Of a stretch of DNA of 64,000 bases, positions 35,550-46,519 are shown piece after piece; positions within the stretch are counted from its first letter, which is position 1; every line of letters starts with the position of its first letter. The translations under genes were made by a program, and so were the position numbers. The notes under the pieces are model-generated. The model worked only from the letters and a program-made list of their open reading frames with translations. It searched no databases and was not told the origin of the DNA. Origin of the DNA: Aphrophora alni (taxonomy: Eukaryota > Arthropoda > Insecta > Hemiptera > Aphrophoridae); the NCBI GenBank assembly GCA_963513935.1, contig OY740769.1, positions 107,177,762 to 107,241,761 of the forward strand. Direction: 5' to 3'.

Positions 35550-36355
35550 CATCGTTCCAAAAGCTCCTAACACGGACGCTGTATTCCAATAGTTTTCCAA
35601 TATTAATCTGTTTGGAACAAGACTTGATAGACCTACGCTACCATACACTGGCTTGTTCTTCCAACCGCTCTTTCGTATTACTTTGTTTGGAACACGACCT
35701 GATAGACGTATGCTCCATATCCTAGGTAGTTCTTTCCAAACGCTCTTTATCATATCGTTTGGTCCTTGACTTGATACACCTATGCTATCATACACTGGTT
35801 TGTTTTTTCCAAACGCTCTTTTATGTTACTTCGTTTGGAACAAGACATACATAAAATAACATAGACAGACCTACGTTACCATACACTGGTTTGTTTTTTC
35901 CAAACGCTCTTTTGTGTTCCGTTGTTTGGAACAAGACATACATAAAAGAACATAGACAGACCTACGTTACCATACACTGGTTTGTTTTTTCCCAACGCTC
36001 TTTTATGTTACTTCGTTTGGAACAAGACATACATAAAAGAACATAGACAGACCTACGTTACCATACAATGGTTTGTTTTTTCCAAACGCTCTTTTGTGTT
36101 CCGTTGTTTGGAACAAGACATACATAAAAGAACATAGACAGACCTACGTTACCATACACTGGATTGTTCTCTCCAAACGCTCGTCTGTGTTCCTTTGTTT
36201 GGAATACGACTTGGTAGGCCTATGCTACCATACTATGATTTCGTCGTGCCAAAAGCTCTTACATAATATTACGATTGGAACACGACTTAGTAGGCTTGTA
36301 CTACCTTACAGTAGATTCGTTATACAGAACTTGTTTTATATTGCATAGTTTGGAA
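35550..36355. repeat. Satellite array, ~75- and ~91-bp monomers, about ten units
   Basis: Each unit has TTTGGAACAAGAC..., GACCTACG(C/T)TACCATACACTGG, TTGTTTTTTCCAAACGCTC. The outer units are ~75 bp and diverged. The central four (about 35835-36190) are ~91 bp because of an extra ATACATAAAAGAACATAG block and are nearly identical to each other, so the longer form expanded most recently. Open frames across the array on both strands are by-products. Confidence 0.9.
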
Positions 36356-37810
36356 CAAAAAACTAATCTGTAATCTTCAAAATTTCGAACGGTATTTTTT
36401 AAATTTTTTTGGAATAGTTGCCATATTAAATATTTATTGTTAATATATTAGAACACTGTAGTAATTTTCATTTTCATTTTTAAAACAATACACAAATAAT
36501 TTGTTTATGTATGTTCCAAACTTTTAGTGGAGCTCAGATTTAAACAATTATCGTATGTCTAGAACGAAACACACAAATTCATTTATATGTATGTTATAGA
36601 TATTGTATACATCCCATTGACTTGTTTACTGTCTGTGTTAGGTTTAAATGAAGCTTGTGCAAATAGCTGGTTTTCATGATTTTACTGAACTGTGTTCAAT
36701 GTTTGTTCGTAGTTTAAATTACTTGGGGTAACTGGAAATCTTAAAGCATTTCCTACATGTGTGAGATTCTACTTTATAAGAATCTCTGTCGAGTTTTACA
36801 TAATTTGTATTAAGAAGAAAAAATTAACCATTTTTTCGCAAATGTATAATAATGTTATTAATTTTTGTAATGTAATAAGTTAATTAGGTTAATTTTGATC
36901 TAGTAACTCCTTTCCACTTCACAATGTCGACAGTTTCAGTAACATTACTTCGCCAAAATGATTATGGATTGTTACGAATGAATCAAAGCTATATAATTTA
37001 TATATTGCAACATTAGCGTACGTATTGACAACCCATAAGATTCAACGGCGCTGCAAAGACATGGCACAAAAGACTCTAGCCACTGCATTGTCCCGCAGTA
37101 TAAGTTGCGCATCCTAGCTTACTAAGGAGTATCGAGCAAACGTCGCAGAATGGCTTTATAAGTGGCCATTAATGAAGGCAAGATGCCAATTCTTTTGTAC
37201 TTGTAAGCACAACATTAAACTCATTGGCACAATTAACCTTCTACACTAAAACCAGATTTATTCATCGTAACGAACTTTACTCAAATTTAAATAGTTTTCT
37301 AAACATGGCTGCAAACGCTTATTACTGTTAGCTGTGTTTTGAGGTTACGACGATTTTGAAATAAGTGTAACTTAATTTATCTATTTGATAAATTAACATA
37401 ATTTTAATCAAATAACATAATTGTAAGATCAAATGAATTGTTTAGCTATTGACAATTCCATAGAGAGCCGAGTAGGTAAAAGTTTTCTACTACAAAACTG
37501 TAATCCATATTTCTTAAAATTCGTTTACATAAAGTCAAGTAGCCTACTAGGTTCAATAATCTGTTTGATCCCAGATCTTCAATTTTGTCCAAATTTTGTT
37601 GCAATTGAGGAAGAGGGATTTTTTTTTATTTTTAATTTTTTTTTTAAGAATGGTACTACAGTACAATTTTCCCAGATATACAATTGTTTATATTTTAAAA
37701 TGACTGTTTTACCAATGGTGGAAGATACCTTACCATTGAACAGTGTACATTGTCAAAACTCCAAACAGATAAATCTATTCCCACATAGTGAATGGTACAT
37801 TCAACTGTGA
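36356..37810. other. Mostly non-coding AT-rich DNA
   Basis: The frame at 37433-37810 (125 codons from an ATG) has F-rich runs from T tracts and no recognised domain. I do not call it a gene, though it is one of the longer frames here. A 17-bp motif shared with 58.9 kb sits at 37083-37099. Confidence 0.4.
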
Positions 37811-38170
37811 ATGTCTAGAAAATCTTTATCAAACTATGGTGTCATACCTTGAATTGTTTGAAATCCACCTTATAAAATAGCAAGTTGCTAATGAATAACT
37901 CTGTATATCAGTACAAATTACGCCCAAATGTTCTTTTAATCATTCTGTGAGATTTTCAATTCCGTGCCTTGTAGCTTCTAGGTTAGCTGAAGATTTTTCT
38001 AAAACCTTCTGAGAGCATTCCATCAAACTTGTAATCTTTGTTGACAAGACTCATTCCTCCAAAGGCCCGTGGGCACCTTGGCTAAGTAGAGAATCTTTCA
38101 ACAATTTAATGCTTTCACTAAATGAATTCACATGTTTATCGATATTCCAATAATAAGGTTCTGCTAATTA
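37811..38170 (-). pseudogene. Unassigned coding-like fragment
   Basis: On the minus strand, broken frames read like protein: HVNSFSESIKLLKDSLLSQG, then, after a frame change near 38045, STKITSLMECSQKVLEKSSA and NLEATRHGIENLTE. The helical, coiled-coil-like character and low stop density suggest a decayed gene piece. Family not recognised. Confidence 0.25.
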
Positions 38171-38482
38171 AAATGATTTTAAAAACTAAACCAACTACTT
38201 TTATCTAACATAAATATAGGGATTATTAAGGTGTATAGAAGAGGTTCTAATAACACTTATTGAGATCATGGTCACTGCCATAAAGATCAGATAAGTAAGA
38301 AGGAGAATAAAAAGAACTCCAAGAAAGACCAAAATCATTAAGGTGTTAGATGGATAAGAGAACTATTACCGATCAGGAAAAATTCAACTCGGAACAGATT
38401 CGCTACAGTATGTCGACTGAAACTACAAACTGAACAACAGTGTGGCTTAGAAATCATTTATCGTCGTAACTAAAGAACAACT

Positions 38483-38677
38483 GTGATGAATGTAGTTCTT
38501 TCTTTCAACTATGAAGATTGCAGTGGAACGGAAATTCTTCAACATTTTAAGAAAGTTCTCGATAAGTATTCCAATTTACCTGCAGGCACGATAGGAAAGA
38601 AAATAGGTCTAACTTCAAAAAGAAAACCTATTGATGAGCACATGGTGATTATGAAGTTAACTTTCCTTATAATTTAA
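38483..38677 (+). pseudogene. Unassigned coding-like fragment (64 codons)
   Basis: From an ATG or GTG near 38483 the frame reads MNVVLSFNYEDCSGTEILQH, KKVLDKYSNLPAGTIGKK and LTSKRKPIDEHMV before a stop. The residue mix is protein-like. No family was recognised and no flanking signals are clear. Confidence 0.25.
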
Positions 38678-38909
38678 AGGCATTCTGAATATTGTTCCAA
38701 TGAATACAGACGAAACTTAATATTCATATATTAAAGATAATATTTTGTTCTTGTCTTTTTTCTATTAGATCTGGTGTAACGGTGGAAATTGTCTTGATCG
38801 AGATGCATAAGATCTTGAATATTACCGTCGATAAGAAAGCCTGTAATAAAAGGCAGCAGGTTTTCTTTGTTGGTAAATAATAATTCACGTGTAAAATTTC
38901 ACACATCAA

Positions 38910-38958
38910 CATATATTGTGACAGCTGTTTCGTAATTAAGCATCTTCAGACAACTATG
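38910..38958 (-). ncRNA. Hammerhead-ribozyme-like motif of a PLE
   Basis: On the minus strand: stem I outer CATA (38958-38955) and inner TTGT (38953-38950); core CTGAAGA (38949-38943); a short stem II region (38942-38932); GAAA (38931-38928); a 2-bp stem III closed by C38927-G38922 and A38928-T38921 with loop AGCT; the cleavage triplet GTC (38922-38920); then ACAA (38919-38916) and TATG (38913-38910), which complete stem I. All core positions of a hammerhead (CUGANGA, GAAA, GUC) are present in the right order and spacing. Stem II (T...C at its base) pairs poorly, so activity may be weak or lost. It sits 3' of a PLE nuclease relic on the same strand; PLEs are known to carry minimal hammerheads. 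Confidence 0.6.
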
Positions 38959-39129
38959 AACTAAAATTTACAAACTCCAACTTAAGTATTAACATCTATA
39001 CTAAGAAACTTAGGGATGGAATGGGACTGAGCCAGGACTACCTGAGAAGGTAAATGGCTGACAGGATGGGTAGAATGGGTTTTAACAAAGGAGGTGGGTT
39101 AAACACTTGTTCATTGAGGTTGGAAGCAT

Positions 39130-39345
39130 GTCAATTGAGAACAGATCTGTTGATTTCTAAAACTTCTAAATAATTTAATTTTCCACTTTTTTGTTCAATA
39201 TCCATAAAACTTTGACATTTTCAGAGGGATCAAAACTATGACCAGAATCTAATAAATGGTTAGCAAAATTTGATCTGTTTTACCATACTTTCAACAATGT
39301 ACATGTTCTTTAATTCTAGTTTTAAAGGATCTACTTGTTTGACCT
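39130..39345 (-). pseudogene. Penelope-like element relic, GIY-YIG nuclease C-terminus
   Basis: Reading from 39345 downward: GQTSRSFKTRIKEH (end of the YIG box with the conserved Arg and Glu-His), then NHLLDSGHSFDPSEN (about 39270-39225), then, after a frameshift, DIEQKSGKLNYLEVLEINRS (about 39205-39145) and a stop. This is the conserved tail of PLE proteins, in which the nuclease cuts target DNA for retrotransposition. The GIY box and RT are not readable upstream. The frameshift shows decay. About 180 bp beyond the stop lies the hammerhead-like motif, giving a coherent PLE 3' end. Confidence 0.8.
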
Positions 39346-39915
39346 TAAAGTTTTTAATATTGGCTTATCTCTTCTACACACACTTCTGAGTTATTACTAT
39401 ATTTTCTATTTGACTTGAAGGTTCCAACCTACTGAAACATCACTAAGGATACAAATCTCGGAGTGGATATAGCTCAGACAAAATTATACACAAGTTAAAA
39501 TGCACATATTATTTATCTCACTTCACTATATTTTGCAATTAGCTAGGCAGTGCTCAGATAGTGCAAGAACCCGCTATAATCAGTTTCACATTTAGTTGGC
39601 AGTGTGCAAATGTATTGATTGATCACATCAAATGGAGGTTTCTGATTTATTAGCAAAAATGAAAAAGTAGTTTAGGTTATGTTACTCATAAACTTGCGTT
39701 TTCTTATTTTTAGGTTTTAATTCTCTTGGGACATATAGATTTATATATTTTGTACAAATTATGTGTTTATTTTAGGTGACGTCTTGCCACGATGTTTTTA
39801 AAACGGGTACTATCTCAGAGTTACTGAATTAAATACCAACTAATGCGAAATGGAGCTTAGTGATGCGGAAATAAGTTTTTTTAATAAGGGTGTGGTGCGC
39901 TAAGGTCTAACAGCA

Positions 39916-39960
39916 AACAGATTTGCTGATGATATATTGTTAATACCACTTTCTGGACTC
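39916..39960 (+). pseudogene. Isolated LINE RT catalytic motif
   Basis: NRFADDILLIPLSGLR matches the FADD box of RTE/L1-type reverse transcriptases. No other RT motif was found around it, so it is either a tiny relic or coincidence. Confidence 0.35.
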
Positions 39961-40351
39961 AGACACGCCCAAAAATAGATAATTGTAGAGCAATCGATTG
40001 TTTGTGTTGTTACGTCAAAAGGCTAAAAACATTTTACCTTGCATCTTAGGATGAATGGTTGTTCTGTTGGAACAATTAGCACCAAATGGCGAATGCACGA
40101 AGCGTGCTCGAACTCGAGACATTGTTGAAGAGGAGCCAAAGTCGAAGTTTTGCAATGACGTTTTGTTTTAACAACTCAATGACCCACCGTAGAAAATCAA
40201 TTGCAATCTATAATTATGTTATTTTACGCAATTTTTTAAAATATTTTAATAAGAGCACATTAAAAAATATTTTGACGATAATTAATTGGTAGCTGAATAT
40301 CTGTTTGGAGAAGCCAATACTATTTCTTTCTGTCTGTTTATAAGTTGGCTA

Positions 40352-40354
<3 letters not shown>

Positions 40355-40382
<28 letters not shown>
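40355..40382. repeat. (GT)n microsatellite
   Basis: About 14 GT units. Confidence 0.95.
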
Positions 40383-42333
40383 TCCCTTATTGTTTAAAAG
40401 ATTTAAACCAAAGATTCCCAACAATAACTACTTTTTTGATAGTTACTAAAATTTGGTCATTTGAGGAGTGAGCGAAAAAATTGACATGAGAATACCGCGA
40501 GGAGAATTTTTATTAGTTATAGTTCAGCTCAGCTGAGACTGGATTAAAATAAAATTCATTGGCTCTTAAGGATCATTTATAGAATGTATATTTGTATTAT
40601 ACATTTTATAAGGGTTTTGATATTTGACAAAAATGTTTCATAAAATTGAAAATCACGAAGTTGTTATGTCAAAGTTGATATATTTTATAACTATAATACG
40701 AATATTTAATAGGTCTTAATTTTTGAGTGATTTTAGCCCAATTTGTGCAACAATTAATCTTTTGTAGAATATCTGTGTTAATTTTAATCATTATTATTCA
40801 ACCCTTATGTATCCATTTTTTTTACTTTGTGTGTTTTACAATATAAATAAATAAAATTTCACGTTCATGTTTTAAAAAATTGATAATTTTTAGTAATTAA
40901 AATTAAGGGACTAGTTTATAAGCCCGTTTTTCAAAACTTTAAACTTTTTATGACATAAGTATCATATATTTTGTATGTGTAAAAAACTGTCTACATTTTT
41001 TTAGAAGCCCTATTGTATAGTAATTGATTAATTTCTGAAGAAGAAACCTAATACGATTTATAATTAAGTCATTGCAAAGTACATGTAACTAAAAGAACTG
41101 AGTTTTGGGGAAATATATTTCTACTTGTTTTTGGCTTTGAAAAATAATTTCTCTAAGAATAACTTTAAATTTTTTGTCGTAGAACATAGAATTCTATGAA
41201 CCTAACAAAATGTGTTGTGCCTGTAAGCATTATAGCTATAGCGAACTTTGTCGTATCTAAATCATATTTGTCACTTTTGAAGTTCATGAGAAGAAATTGT
41301 ATGAGTAATTTTGTATGGTTATGTGTCATATGAAGACTGTCAAAGTACATATTTTAATATCTTTAATTTGATAAACCCGTAATCTCCATTTTAAAATCTA
41401 TAATTGAACATCAAATAAATTTAATGATTTTTTTTTCTAAATTTATTTGATCAATAAACATAATTTTGATCTATCACTAACAAAAAACAAAAAAAAGAGC
41501 TGAAGAAATTCCAGAAATAGAATGTGTTACAAATGCACATTGAGTTGAAATTTAACTACGTTATTTAGTTCCTTTAAATAACAATTTATATAATAGAAGG
41601 CTTTTTACAACAATTTTGTTCTATAAAAAAATGTTTTAGCCAAACTTTAGGAAATGATTGTACCTGCAAAAATAAATAAAAATTTCATGTAAATATATGT
41701 CGAAAACGCTTCGTCTGGCGTTCTGTTGGTTTTTTATTGTACGTAACTTTTAAAATATGCTTTATTTAGTGAATTACATAACACCTTCAATGCATGAATA
41801 AAGGAATCATTGTATTTAGGGTGAATATTCGGAGAAAAAAAAATAATAACCGAAATATTTTTCAACTCTGAGAATTTCGCCCCTGAATGTTCATCCACCG
41901 AAGTCTTCATAAGATGTAACATGTAATTCACACAAAAATAATAAGGAATAACCAATATTTAAAATTTTGGTTGTTGTAATCAATTGCCAAGAAATAATTT
42001 TTCATAACTGGGTTATCTCTTGACGTACAATAAAAATGAAGATATCATCATGGTAACGATTAAAAAGCAAACAATTTTGGTCTTTGACATTTTTTGCCAT
42101 TAATAACTTTTTCAAGATATTCAACATTATAGATTTTAAATGGTTGTCATTACAACAAAATATATATAGACTATCAAATCGTTATTTTTGGTACACTGGT
42201 ACAAGGTTATGTAACAACTGCATTTATCAAATCTGGTTTCAATTTATTATCTAAGCCGTATATTTTTGTAAATAAAACAAATAAAACGTCAAACGGAAAA
42301 CAAATAGTTTTCCCTACACAAATTAAATACATT
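40383..42333. other. Non-coding AT-rich DNA
   Basis: Chance frames only (for example 41165-41350 -, 41734-41955 -). Nothing assignable. Confidence 0.5.
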
Positions 42334-42352
42334 AAAAAAAAAAAAAAAAAAA
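42334..42352 (+). repeat. A19 tract
   Basis: Poly-A run that could be the tail of an old retroposed copy on the plus strand. No recognisable body is visible upstream. Confidence 0.7.
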
Positions 42353-42483
42353 TGTTGTTACATAATTTCCTGAAGTTTGGCTATACATTTTTAATCAATC
42401 TGTATAATTTGATTAGGTAAAAGAATAGACGTAGTTAACAAAGGTAATAAATATTGGGGTGCTAAAGTTTTAAATTCTTTGCA

Positions 42484-42806
42484 GGAGGTAGTTAATCAGA
42501 AGCAACCTTCGCGTGAATGCAAGACTGATTCTTATCCTGCCTTTGATGGACTCCCTTTTATTTAATCTCTTCCTTTCATTTGATAAACTAAGACACGAAC
42601 ACCTTCGATTTGCTAACCAACACGCAAATAAAGCTGACTTAAGGGAGATCGTTAACGCGATAGTTGTCTACATAGGAATTTTAAAGAAAACTATTTTAAA
42701 ATACTATTTAGAATATAAAATAATAGAGTGCAATAAGAAATGTTGTACTGAGGACAGGTATTTGATTAAAAATTTAGCTGAGTTCTTTCTTAGAAATAAA
42801 CATTAA
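42484..42806 (+). other. Coding-like stretch, unassigned
   Basis: TTCTTTGCAG resembles a splice acceptor. Directly after it a frame reads EVVNQKQPSRECKTDSYPAF and stops at about 42564. An overlapping frame at 42513-42806 includes DKLRHEHLRFANQHANKADL. Both read more like protein than the surroundings, but no family was recognised. Confidence is low. Confidence 0.25.
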
Positions 42807-43130
42807 AAAAATATACAATGATAACTTTTTCCTTTTATTACTCAATATCAGCTGTTGAGTTTTGTTTTATCTTAAAGCAATTTGTCATCAGTTTTCGTGT
42901 TTTTGTTTAGTAAAAATATGTCAGATTATTTAAAATAAAAATTGATAGTGTATATAATATTCTTACAACTCCCAAAATCCGTTAAACCTGTTTAACTAGG
43001 TACAACTGGTTTTAGCAATTTAACTACATGCATTTCAAAAAATAGTTTTAACTATAAACACTACAAGTTAATACGATAGTTCTTAACATAAACTAAACTC
43101 ATTTTTTTTAAATAGTTTATTATTGTTTGT

Positions 43131-43609
43131 TGAATATATTACAGGTTAATTACCTTAATTTTCCCGTTAGACAATCCAAATTTCATCGTAGTGGATAACT
43201 GGTTTCGACAGTTCAAGCGTCATCGTCAGTTCCAAAACATCGCGAAGTCGTTCAGCCATATGAAAGCGTGGTCCCATTAAAACTGGTAATAATTGTTGAG
43301 TACTCATAATACTTGAAAAATCACTATTAAAATTAAAAATTAAAACTCGTTGACACGTATAAAACATTTGTTAAACTGTTTCAACAAAGACACATTGACA
43401 CAATGAATATAAACATGCGTTAGGTTTATGCCTACTCTTTTAAACGATTGCTGCCCCATCATTTTTGCTCACGCTTTTATATGCCTGAACAACTTCACGA
43501 TGTTTTGGAATTGACAATGACAGTTTAACTGTCGAAACCGGTTATCCACAAGGATGAAATTTGGATTTTTTAACAGAAAAATTAAGGTAATTAACCTATA
43601 ATATATTCA
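43131..43609. mobile_element. Foldback element with 140-bp inverted arms
   Basis: Arms 43131-43270 and 43470-43609 are reverse complements with no net length change and roughly 85-90 percent identity. They start TGAATATATTA(C/T)AGGTTAATTACC. The 199-bp centre has no gene. Each arm contains a CTGANGA-type / GAAAC sequence with a short stem between (43229-43202 on the minus strand; 43511-43538 on the plus strand). A clean target duplication is not visible. It could be a MITE or two PLE-type termini in head-to-head orientation. Confidence 0.85.
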
Positions 43610-44470
43610 TTGAATATACATTCCAAGAGGCTACACCAAACATTATGTTTAAATTATTGTTTGTTGCCAAAAGATATGAAGAAAAGACAAGTAATATTTA
43701 AAAGAAATTAGGTTTGGTTAGGTTAGAAAATAGTATTGATACTAGTTTTTTCAAAAACTTGTAAGACGTAGTTAAATTTAGTTAAAACAACTTTTCTTGA
43801 ATACAGTTTGTCAAAACTAGTTTCATTTAGTTAATATTAGTTTTAATTCATATTAACATACATTATATATTTTTAACATACGTTCTATAAATATGTTCTG
43901 AGCTTACAAATATTTCTTCTTGTATACATAAATAATAAAAAACAGTAAACAAAATAGTATAAAGAATGTATTAACTAGTATCTTTTTTTATTAAAAACAT
44001 ATTCGTATCACAATAGAAAATATCAATATATGCAATATATATAACTTCCTTAATAATTATATATGAATCTGTATAAAGATTGTACAAACTTAGTTCGTGT
44101 CGTTGAAGCCTCATAACTGTGTCAAATTCCTTGGCGATTTAGTTTACGTAATATTTTCGTAGATAATGTTGTTATTTTTTATGGTATAGAGATGAGGTTG
44201 AAATTACACATAGAATTGAAATACCAAAATTTGTATCTAAATTACTGAGTAAGATGAACTAGTCGAAATCAGACCAACATTTCAAATCGCCGACTATTTT
44301 AAAATTAATCATTGAATTGTTTTTAAAGTTCAAAACTTTTTTACATTTGTCCAATAGTTGTGTGTCAGAATGAGATAACAAGAAGTCGCCACATTTTTAA
44401 AGAAATTCTTATAGAAAATAAGATATTCTGACATACTCCATAAAAGATATTATTTCAGACACACAAATAT
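43610..44470. other. Non-coding AT-rich DNA
   Basis: Nothing assignable. Confidence 0.5.
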
Positions 44471-44801
44471 AATCTAGAGTGTTAACGAAAGAAAATAAAG
44501 AAAAGTTTGAAATTTGAAAGAAGAAGGTGCTGAAAAGAATATTTGTGCCATCGAAAGAGGGAATAGGTTTGAATATTTTTGGAGGTTATGGACAAACAAG
44601 GATATAATGATACTACTGGACGAGCCGTATTTGGATAAAAATGGGAAGCATAAGATGGGTGTGGACTTGTACAAAAGGTGGAAAAAAGAAAAGGACAATG
44701 AAAGGATCTGGACGGAAAACTGGCAGAGAATGAGGTTAAGATCGAGAATGAAATGGGTTGACCTGAGGACGATGAGAATTATAAGATGGAGAAGAGGGTA
44801 G
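44471..44801 (+). other. Purine-rich open frame, unassigned
   Basis: The plus strand is strongly purine-biased, and a 95-codon frame (from TTG at 44514) reads as a highly charged K/E/R/W-rich peptide including WRLWTNKDIMILLDEPYLDK. The bias alone can create such frames. No family was recognised. The composition resembles the purine-rich segment at 15.6-16.2 kb. Confidence 0.25.
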
Positions 44802-45728
44802 AAGAGAGTACAGCACTTTGGTGGTCGTATATATTAATTAATGCATTCACTCGAACTTTTTTTAACATTTTTCAATGTCATAAGAAACCCGATTAAATTA
44901 TTTAACTAGGTTAGAAATGGCGACGGTTTTTAAACTTAAAAAAAAATCATAACTCTGATATGTTAATAATTAAAATATTGGTTGACTCAAATTTGGCACT
45001 GTCTATTATATTCAAGTTTTTCAAAAGTTACTGTTTAAGGGGGTTTATAATAAATTATTTATTTGTAAAAAACATCTCGAAAAATCGGTAGAAAAGTGTG
45101 AAGGTAGGGGTTAAAAGGTGTCCTTTATGTCCTTTAAACTTAACGAAATCGTGTTCTCGAAGCTCAAGATTGGTGTAAATTATATCGTCCTAATTCTGAA
45201 TTGCTTAATTCAAGCTTGTTTAAAACCTATTTGTCAAAATAAGAAACTAGGTAAAACGTCAAAATGTTCATTTCCGGATTGAACTTTGTTATTCCTTACT
45301 ACTTTATTATGTTTCCTACCGGATCGAGTTCAAATGTTTTATATTTTTGATGTCAAGCAACATTATATTATATATTAGTGTTTTGTCTTACACAAGTGTC
45401 ATATATAAGTTCCAGTATAATTTTGTCTCTAGAATGGTTATCGTAACAACAACCCAGATAAAAAGAAAACAAACTTGGGACTAAAATCTAAAGAGAAGAA
45501 AATTTGCATTCGAATACAATTACTTAAACTATAGAAATATCTACGAGATGAGTTTAACAATAAACGTAGTGAACATTTGAAATATTTTAAATCTTTAAAA
45601 AAACATCAAAATTAAAGGATAATTTTGCATGTTCTTACATCAAAATACCCTCTATAAAGAATACAAATAGCAAAAGTATTTAATTTCAATAAATGTATAA
45701 ATAAATATTTATATTTACAGGTGGCCCT

Positions 45729-45729
<1 letters not shown>
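44802..45729. other. Non-coding AT-rich DNA
   Basis: Nothing assignable. Confidence 0.5.

Positions 45730-45773
<44 letters not shown>
45730..45773 (-). repeat. T44 tract
   Basis: Uninterrupted run of 44 T. On the minus strand it would be the poly-A tail of a retroposed copy whose body lies at higher coordinates, but I recognise no element there. Confidence 0.85.
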
Positions 45774-45774
<1 letters not shown>

Positions 45775-46519
45775 TACAAACAACCCTTTTCGTATCATGT
45801 TTTAAGTGAGGGATTTCAGTGACAATATATTTAATAAATAATTAAAGACTTCCAACTTCCAAGTTAAGTTAAGACTTCCAAGTTATGACAATCTATGGAT
45901 CTCTGTATCAGAGCATTTTTAATTATTTTAGTTTATTGTGTTTGCAAATTCGAGCCGCTCTCAATTGAAATTTCACGCAAAAACGGCATCTCCTTCAAAA
46001 TGTGTGTAACCATTTTTTACAGAATTTAACGATCTTTAATTTTTATACCTTGATAAATTTCATATTGGTCTAGGATATTCATTAAAAACTGTTTCAAGAC
46101 TTTTTAATACAATGTTCTATGCCTGATATACATGTAGACATTTCACATTTTATAATATTAATATAACTTAATGTAGGCCTACTCGTATGGACATTTTCAG
46201 CCAATTTATTTTTAATTGACTTTTAAAACCTCTGGAAACTGACTATTTATGGGTTTTTCTCTGTAACTCCAACCATTCTCGAAAAGTAATCATAGTTATG
46301 TTAAACGTTTGAAGTGTTTTTATAAATCCATTTTCCACTGGTGGTTTTGGAGGGCATACATTATGTAAACCGGTATATTTGATAAGTTTGGCTATTGTCC
46401 AGAATGCGTTCTTTTTATTGGAACCACAAGAGATTCTGCAACTTTTCTATCTAATATTTATCATATTGATAATAGTTTTCACAATTTATTGATTTCTATT
46501 TAAATTGTATTAAACAGTT
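45774..46519. other. Non-coding AT-rich DNA
   Basis: Nothing assignable. A short local duplication (AACTTCCAAGTTA / GACTTCCAAGTTA) occurs near 45850-45885. Confidence 0.5.

Noticed and set aside
35531..36348. Frames across the 35.5-kb array as coding
   Set aside because: Tandem 75/91-bp units produce open frames on both strands; no protein-level conservation is expected.
37083..37099. CTGC...GCAG hairpin as a transcription terminator
   Set aside because: Bacterial-type terminators are not expected here and no T run follows the stem.
37433..37810. 125-codon ATG frame as a gene
   Set aside because: T runs create the F-rich centre, there are no domain motifs, and no splice or promoter context is visible.
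40086..40292. GCACGAAGCGTGC with GAACTCGAGAC as a tRNA arm
   Set aside because: No cloverleaf can be completed around it and the box spacing is wrong.
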